A stretch of DNA of 11,760 nt, from positions 1 through 11,760 of the forward strand of contig DBXT01000074.1 of NCBI GenBank assembly GCA_002309615.1, read 5' to 3'. The stretch's first letter is position 1. Every line of letters begins with the position of its first letter. A program made the translations under genes and the position numbers. This document shows, one piece after another, positions 8,013-11,760 of the stretch. Source of the DNA: Bacteroidales bacterium UBA1205 (lineage in GTDB: Bacteria > Bacteroidota > Bacteroidia > Bacteroidales > WCHB1-69). Under the pieces are notes generated by a model. It was given only the letters and a program-made list of their open reading frames with translations. It ran no database searches and had not been told where the DNA came from.

Positions 8013-9788
8013 TTATTGATTTATATTTCTACTTTTTTCGTACCAATTTACAAAACTTCGGCAAGCAAGACGGCTGCCGCCATCGGTGGGATAGTGTCCT
8101 GAAAAATACCAATCGCCCGGATGGTTCGGTATGGCTTTACGAAGCCCTTCTAACGATTGAAAAACCAATTCTATCGGACAATCCACCCCGACAGGACGTA
8201 ACAATTCAACCATTTTTTTATTCAATTCCTCAGCCGTAAACGGTTCGTACAACTGTCTTAAAGCATTTTTATTATTCTGCTTGCATCCGTTATACACCTC
8301 TTGCACCAAAGACTCCATTTTTTTCTCTTTCAACAATGCAATGCAAGCTTGGAAAGCAATAAACTCTTCAATACGTCCCATATCTATACCATAAAAATCA
8401 GGATAACGAATTTGCGGAGCGGAACTTACTACCACTATTTTTTTGGGATGCAAGCGGCCTAAAATGTTTAATATGCTTTCCCGCATGGTTGTTCCTCGCA
8501 CTATACTATCGTCAATAACCACCAAATTGTCTATCAGCGGACGAATAGAATTAAAGGTGATGTCATAAACATGCGAGGCCAAATCGTTGCGAGTGCTGCC
8601 TTCGGTGATAAAGGTACGCAACTTGATATCTTTCCATACCACCTTTTCCGCCCTAACCGTCGGTGCTACCGTACGCATGCCTTCCACCATGCCATGATAC
8701 GACACTTCCGCCGTGTTGGGAATGTAAGAAAAAACAGTGTTTTCTACATCATTATCTATCGCTTTGAGTATGGCATCACGAAGTTGGAACCCCAAGCGTT
8801 TCCGCTCTTGGTGTATTTGGCTGTCATTACCGCGACTGAAATAAATGCGTTCAAAAGAGCAGGCGGAAAACTGTTTTGCGGGCAAAACTTGTTCCAACCT
8901 TATTTCTCCTCTTCTGTTAATAATAATAGCTTGTCCGGGTAGCAATTCATGAATATCTTCCTGCTTTAGGTTAAATGTTGTTTGTAATACGGGGCGCTCG
9001 CTGGTAACGGCACAAATTTCATTGTCTGTATAATAAAAAGCGGTGCGGATTCCCCACGGGTCCCTCATGGCAAACATCTCCCCGCTTCCTGTCATGCCGC
9101 ACATGACATAACCCCCGTCAAAACGGGTCATGGTGGATAGTAAAACATTGTTTATATCCACCCTGTTGTCTATATCTTCTGTTAATTTTTTTCCTTCCAA
9201 CCCTGATTTTAAGGCTTCTTGATAGCATCGCTCCACTTCCCTGTCCAAACGATGGCCCATCAATTCCAATACAATATAAGTATCGCTGTATATACGAGGG
9301 TATTGACCTTTGGAAGTAAGATAATTGAATACCTCTTCTATATTCGTCATGTTGAAATTGCCGCATAGACATAAATTTTTGGCCCGCCAATTGTTGCGAC
9401 GAAGAAAAGGATGAACAAATTTCAATCCGCCTTTACCGGTGGTGGAATAACGCAGGTGACCCATGTACAATTCTCCGGAAAAAGCAGGTCCCGCACAAGG
9501 ATCATCAGGGTCGGGAGCGGATATTTGACGATAGATGGTGTCAAATACTTTGGTGATAGCATCTTTTCCTTCTGCTTTTTCTCTATACATGTATTCATGT
9601 CCGGGCGTTTGGTGAATGTTAACACAAGCCACACCTGCACCTTCCTGCCCTCTGTTGTGCTGCTTTTCCATCATCAGGTAAAGTTTTCCCAAAGCATAAT
9701 GCTTGTCCCCGTATTTGCCTTCGTAAAATGCCGACGGCTTGAGCAACCTGAGCATTGCCACACCGCATTCGTGCTTAATTTTCTCCAT
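8013..9788 (-). CDS. purF: Amidophosphoribosyltransferase, long Bacteroidota form
   Basis: PurF-type enzymes transfer glutamine amide nitrogen to PRPP to give phosphoribosylamine, the first committed step of purine synthesis. The N-terminal Ntn glutaminase is intact: HECGVA with catalytic Cys8 behind a 7-residue leader presumed to be cleaved, GHLRYSTTG (110-118), CGNFNMTN (142-149), SDTYIVL (168-174) and RDPWGIR (242-248). The phosphoribosyltransferase half has CSFERIYFSRGN (310-321) and the PRPP-binding motif VIDDSIVRGTT (424-434). A C-terminal extension ends in NHPGDWYFSGHYPT (555-568), typical of the roughly 600-residue Bacteroidota variant, not the 470-residue classical PurF. Bacteroides often carries both forms, so this one's precise role relative to classical PurF is uncertain. 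It heads the minus-strand cluster, with a candidate promoter just upstream. Confidence 0.92.
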   Translation of the reverse strand: MEKIKHECGVAMLRLLKPSAFYEGKYGDKHYALGKLYLMMEKQHNRGQEGAGVACVNIHQTPGHEYMYREKAEGKDAITKVFDTIYRQISAPDPDDPCAGPAFSGELYMGHLRYSTTGKGGLKFVHPFLRRNNWRAKNLCLCGNFNMTNIEEVFNYLTSKGQYPRIYSDTYIVLELMGHRLDREVERCYQEALKSGLEGKKLTEDIDNRVDINNVLLSTMTRFDGGYVMCGMTGSGEMFAMRDPWGIRTAFYYTDNEICAVTSERPVLQTTFNLKQEDIHELLPGQAIIINRRGEIRLEQVLPAKQFSACSFERIYFSRGNDSQIHQERKRLGFQLRDAILKAIDNDVENTVFSYIPNTAEVSYHGMVEGMRTVAPTVRAEKVVWKDIKLRTFITEGSTRNDLASHVYDITFNSIRPLIDNLVVIDDSIVRGTTMRESILNILGRLHPKKIVVVSSAPQIRYPDFYGIDMGRIEEFIAFQACIALLKEKKMESLVQEVYNGCKQNNKNALRQLYEPFTAEELNKKMVELLRPVGVDCPIELVFQSLEGLRKAIPNHPGDWYFSGHYPTDGGSRLACRSFVNWYEKSRNINQ

Positions 9789-9814
9789 CTGTCAATTAAA
9801 AATTTTTAAAACGG

Positions 9815-9822
9815 CAAAAGTA
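9815..9822 (-). promoter_or_regulatory. Candidate -7 box of the purF promoter
   Basis: On the minus strand this reads TACTTTTG, a full match to the Bacteroidota -7 consensus TAnnTTTG. It lies about 26 nt upstream of the purF ATG, which would give a leader of roughly 20 nt. No clear TTTG is found at the -33 distance; that position is instead covered by a 12-bp palindrome. It is the likely main promoter of the leftward cluster. Confidence 0.55.
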
Positions 9823-9842
9823 CATTTTTTTAAATATCAATG

Positions 9843-9854
9843 TATTCGCGAATA
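9843..9854. promoter_or_regulatory. 12-bp perfect palindrome, possible operator for purF
   Basis: TATTCGCGAATA is a perfect 12-bp palindrome and an island of CG-containing sequence inside a very AT-rich region. It sits 20 nt upstream of the purF -7 box, over the place where the -33 element should be, and about 260 nt before the likely MATE start. A dimeric repressor bound here could block purF transcription. No known regulator motif is recognised, so this is a position-based inference. Confidence 0.35.
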
Positions 9855-9931
9855 TTTTTTTAACAAATATTTAACTTTACAACCTAAACTTTTAAGTCCC
9901 GAAAATGATAAGAAAATTTATCTTCAAAAAT

Positions 9932-9954
9932 ACTATGCCAAATTTCAGCATAGT
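9932..9954. repeat. Inverted repeat in the divergent purF–MATE region
   Basis: ACTATGC (9932-9938) and GCATAGT (9948-9954) form a 7-bp stem with a 9-nt loop. Read on the minus strand it is followed by ATTTTTG, so it might act as a weak terminator or protein site upstream of purF. It could equally be a regulatory site for the MATE gene, whose 5' end lies to the right. The wider region (9855-10106) otherwise holds no gene and only AT-rich sequence. Confidence 0.25.
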
Positions 9955-10106
9955 TAAATGCAAAAGTTTAAAGCAAGTATTTCTACACTTTATTTGAATA
10001 CAATCGGTGGACCATGTTGTGCCGGGGCAAAAAAACGTTTTTTTTGGTTTGCTTACAATATTTTTTTTTGCGTTTCGTTTTTTTTATCATCCTAAAAAAT
10101 ACGCTA

Positions 10107-11492
10107 TTGGAAAAGGTTATAGACAACACCGAAGAACTCGGTTCAAAAAATATAAATAAACTATTGTGGCAATACGCATTACCGGCAGTAATTACACAAA
10201 TTACCGCTTCGATATATAACATTGTTGACCGCATGTTTTTAGGGCAGTGTGTAGGAGCTTTGGCCATTGCGGGCTTAGCCATAACCATGCCTATTATGAA
10301 TATCATTCATGCTTTCGGCTCCTTGGTAGGGGTAGGTTCTTCTGCCCGCATGTCTATAGTATTGGGAAAAAAAGATATCAACTGGGCTGAGAACATATTA
10401 GGAAACAGCATGATACTAACCTTTATATTAGGTTTGCTATTTGTTACGGGCGGATATGTGTTTATGTCTCGAATATTGACAATGTTCGGTGCTTCGGCGG
10501 AAACCATAGGCTATGCACGTGAATATATGAACATTGTTCTCCCCGGTATGTTCATGACTACGGTAACATTCAATCTTACGGGGTTGATACGAGCCTCCGG
10601 TTATCCCAACAAATCGATGTGGATATTGGTAGGCGGAGCCGTTCTCAATATTATTTTGGATGCCCTGCTTATCTATGGCTTGAACTGGGGTATTGCCGGT
10701 GCCGCATGGGCTACCACCATTTCCATGACCTGCTCCGCTTTTGTTGCCATGCTGCATTTTCTCCAACCGAGCTCTTTTATTCGTTTCCGCCGCCACGCGT
10801 GGCGTCCCAAAGGATATATCTTTCGTAATATATTGCTGATAGGAATGAGTCCTTTTCTAATGAATGTGGCTGCCTCAGGGGTGGTGGCTCTGCTCAATAC
10901 CCAACTCATCCGCTACGGAGGCGATTTGGCTGTAGGAGCTAACGGTATAGTCAATTCATTCGCTCCGCTAGTCATTATGCTTATTTTAGGCATCTGCCAA
11001 GGTATGCAACCTATAGCCGGATACAATTACGGAGCGGAAAAAATGACCCGCCTGAAAGAAGTATATTTTCTTACCATGAAATGGAATGTGATAGTGGGAA
11101 TAATAGGTGCTTTTTTGGCAGTGGTGTTCCCGAAATATATTATCATGGCATTCACCAAAGATGCGGATTTGATAGCATTAAGCATCCCCGCTATGCGATA
11201 TTTGATGGTGTGTGCCCCTTTAATAGGTTTTACCATCACCAATTCTCAATTTTTTCAATCCATAGACAAACCTTGGGTGGCTATAGTCACCAGCCTTTCC
11301 AGACAAGTGTTGTTCTTAATACCCATTATGTTTATCATCCCGCCCATATACGAACACTTTCATCTTAGCGGACTGACAGGGGTGTTCTGCAGCTGCACCA
11401 TCTGCGATATTTTAGGAGCACTGCTCTCCGCAATATTACTATATTCCCAATGGAAAATATTCCACCCTGCCCGTTCCGCCAATCAGATATAA
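10107..11492 (+). CDS. MATE family efflux transporter
   Basis: MATE proteins are 12-helix inner-membrane antiporters that export drugs or other organic cations in exchange for Na+ or H+. The frame has the two-fold repeat of the family: ELGSKNINKLLWQYALPA, then SIYNIVDRMFLGQ in the first half, and ICQGMQPIAGYNYGAEK in the second half. About twelve hydrophobic segments span it. The frame is open from an ATG at 10014 (492 residues), but the first 31 residues are encoded by poly-T-rich DNA and have no counterpart in the family. I therefore prefer the TTG at 10107 (MEKVIDNTEELG), which gives 461 residues, the usual length; the ATG remains possible. It is divergent from purF. The substrate cannot be predicted. 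Confidence 0.93.
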   Translation: MEKVIDNTEELGSKNINKLLWQYALPAVITQITASIYNIVDRMFLGQCVGALAIAGLAITMPIMNIIHAFGSLVGVGSSARMSIVLGKKDINWAENILGNSMILTFILGLLFVTGGYVFMSRILTMFGASAETIGYAREYMNIVLPGMFMTTVTFNLTGLIRASGYPNKSMWILVGGAVLNIILDALLIYGLNWGIAGAAWATTISMTCSAFVAMLHFLQPSSFIRFRRHAWRPKGYIFRNILLIGMSPFLMNVAASGVVALLNTQLIRYGGDLAVGANGIVNSFAPLVIMLILGICQGMQPIAGYNYGAEKMTRLKEVYFLTMKWNVIVGIIGAFLAVVFPKYIIMAFTKDADLIALSIPAMRYLMVCAPLIGFTITNSQFFQSIDKPWVAIVTSLSRQVLFLIPIMFIIPPIYEHFHLSGLTGVFCSCTICDILGALLSAILLYSQWKIFHPARSANQI

Positions 11493-11565
11493 ATAAACGG
11501 GTAAAACAGCTTCCTAAAAGAATTTAAAACCCTTCAGTAAAAGCAAGCAAAGCATCCTCTCTATC

Positions 11566-11587
11566 CTTCTTGTAAGAAGAAGTTTTT
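11566..11587 (+). terminator. Weak candidate terminator of the MATE gene
   Basis: CTTCT (11566-11570) pairs with AGAAG (11575-11579) around a TGTA loop, and five T residues follow after a 3-nt gap. It lies 73 nt past the MATE stop codon, in the convergent gap before the next minus-strand gene. The short stem and the spacing to the T run make it a weak call. A second short hairpin (AGCGT/ACGCT, 11616-11628) sits nearer the minus-strand gene and has no T run. Confidence 0.35.
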
Positions 11588-11637
11588 AGTCTTCAAATAG
11601 TTAATATATTTGTTTAGCGTTCCACGCTGACAGAAAT

Positions 11638-11760
11638 TTATTCCACTCTTATCCTTATGCCGTTGCTGTGGGAGGTGAATTCCGGGGCATACATACATTG
11701 TATGGTGGTGATGCCGTTGGAAAACTGTCCTTTCTGCGAAGCAATAAGCGTATATTCAAA
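11638..11760 (-). CDS. C-terminal fragment, probable alpha-2-macroglobulin family protein
   Basis: Only the last 40 codons and the TAA stop are in the window; the gene enters from the right edge on the minus strand. The translated tail contains FEYTLIASQKGQFSNG and MYAPEFTSHSNGIRIRVE. The pattern of Gly-x-Phe-x-Asn-Gly, then Met-Tyr-Ala-Pro-Glu and a closing beta strand resembles the final receptor-binding-like domain of the large bacterial alpha-2-macroglobulin-type lipoproteins, which are thought to trap proteases at the cell surface. The sense of the frame is clear, but the family call rests on 40 residues and my memory of similar Bacteroidota C-termini. It converges on the MATE gene across 145 nt. 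Confidence 0.6.
   Translation of the reverse strand, partial: FEYTLIASQKGQFSNGITTIQCMYAPEFTSHSNGIRIRVE

Noticed and set aside
9789..10106. Purine riboswitch or attenuator in front of purF
   Set aside because: The predicted leader is only about 20 nt and no purine-aptamer-like conserved core was seen; only a palindrome and a small inverted repeat are present.
10437..10796. 119-residue minus-strand frame inside the MATE gene
   Set aside because: It is antisense to an intact, conserved transporter and shows no family features.
1..11760. Mobile element, CRISPR array, toxin-antitoxin or other defence system
   Set aside because: All genes recognised are housekeeping or transport genes in intact frames; no transposase, integrase, direct-repeat array or tRNA-associated junction was found.

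Overview
The window reads as about 11.8 kb of ordinary Bacteroidota chromosome, most likely from a Bacteroidales bacterium. Four things point there: SecD and SecF fused in one polypeptide; the long (about 600-residue) form of amidophosphoribosyltransferase; the DUF4271 / uroporphyrinogen-III-synthase-like / rnpA gene string; and AT-rich upstream regions without Shine-Dalgarno sequences but with TAnnTTTG-type -7 boxes. I cannot name a genus.

Layout. A plus-strand terminator at the left edge closes a gene outside the window. A gene-poor stretch of about 345 bp follows. Then, from right to left on the minus strand, a long co-directional cluster runs from about 9.8 kb to 0.4 kb: purF-like amidophosphoribosyltransferase, pyrG (CTP synthase), a DUF151/UVR bifunctional-nuclease-family protein, a DUF4271 membrane protein, a hemD-like gene, rnpA and secDF. 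It ends at a strong intrinsic terminator just past secDF. Spacing inside the cluster is tight: 33 nt between purF and pyrG, an ATGA overlap between the DUF151 and DUF4271 genes, 11 nt before hemD, and a TAATG overlap between hemD and rnpA. Gaps of about 115 nt before the DUF151 gene and 112 nt before secDF could hold internal promoters, and the secDF gap contains a good -7 match. Divergent from purF is a MATE-family multidrug/cation antiporter on the plus strand. At the right edge lie the last 40 codons of a minus-strand gene whose C-terminus resembles alpha-2-macroglobulin-family proteins; it converges on the MATE gene.

Functionally the cluster starts with two glutamine-dependent nucleotide enzymes (first step of purine synthesis, last step of CTP synthesis). 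It then moves through poorly characterised housekeeping genes to tRNA processing (RNase P protein) and protein export (SecDF). I found no mobile element, tRNA, rRNA, CRISPR array or defence system, and no convincing undescribed system. The items worth a second look are modest: gene-order differences from the arrangements I remember in Bacteroides, a 12-bp perfect palindrome where the purF -33 element should lie, two genes that probably start at TTG, and the DUF151–DUF4271–hemD group, whose shared role is unclear.
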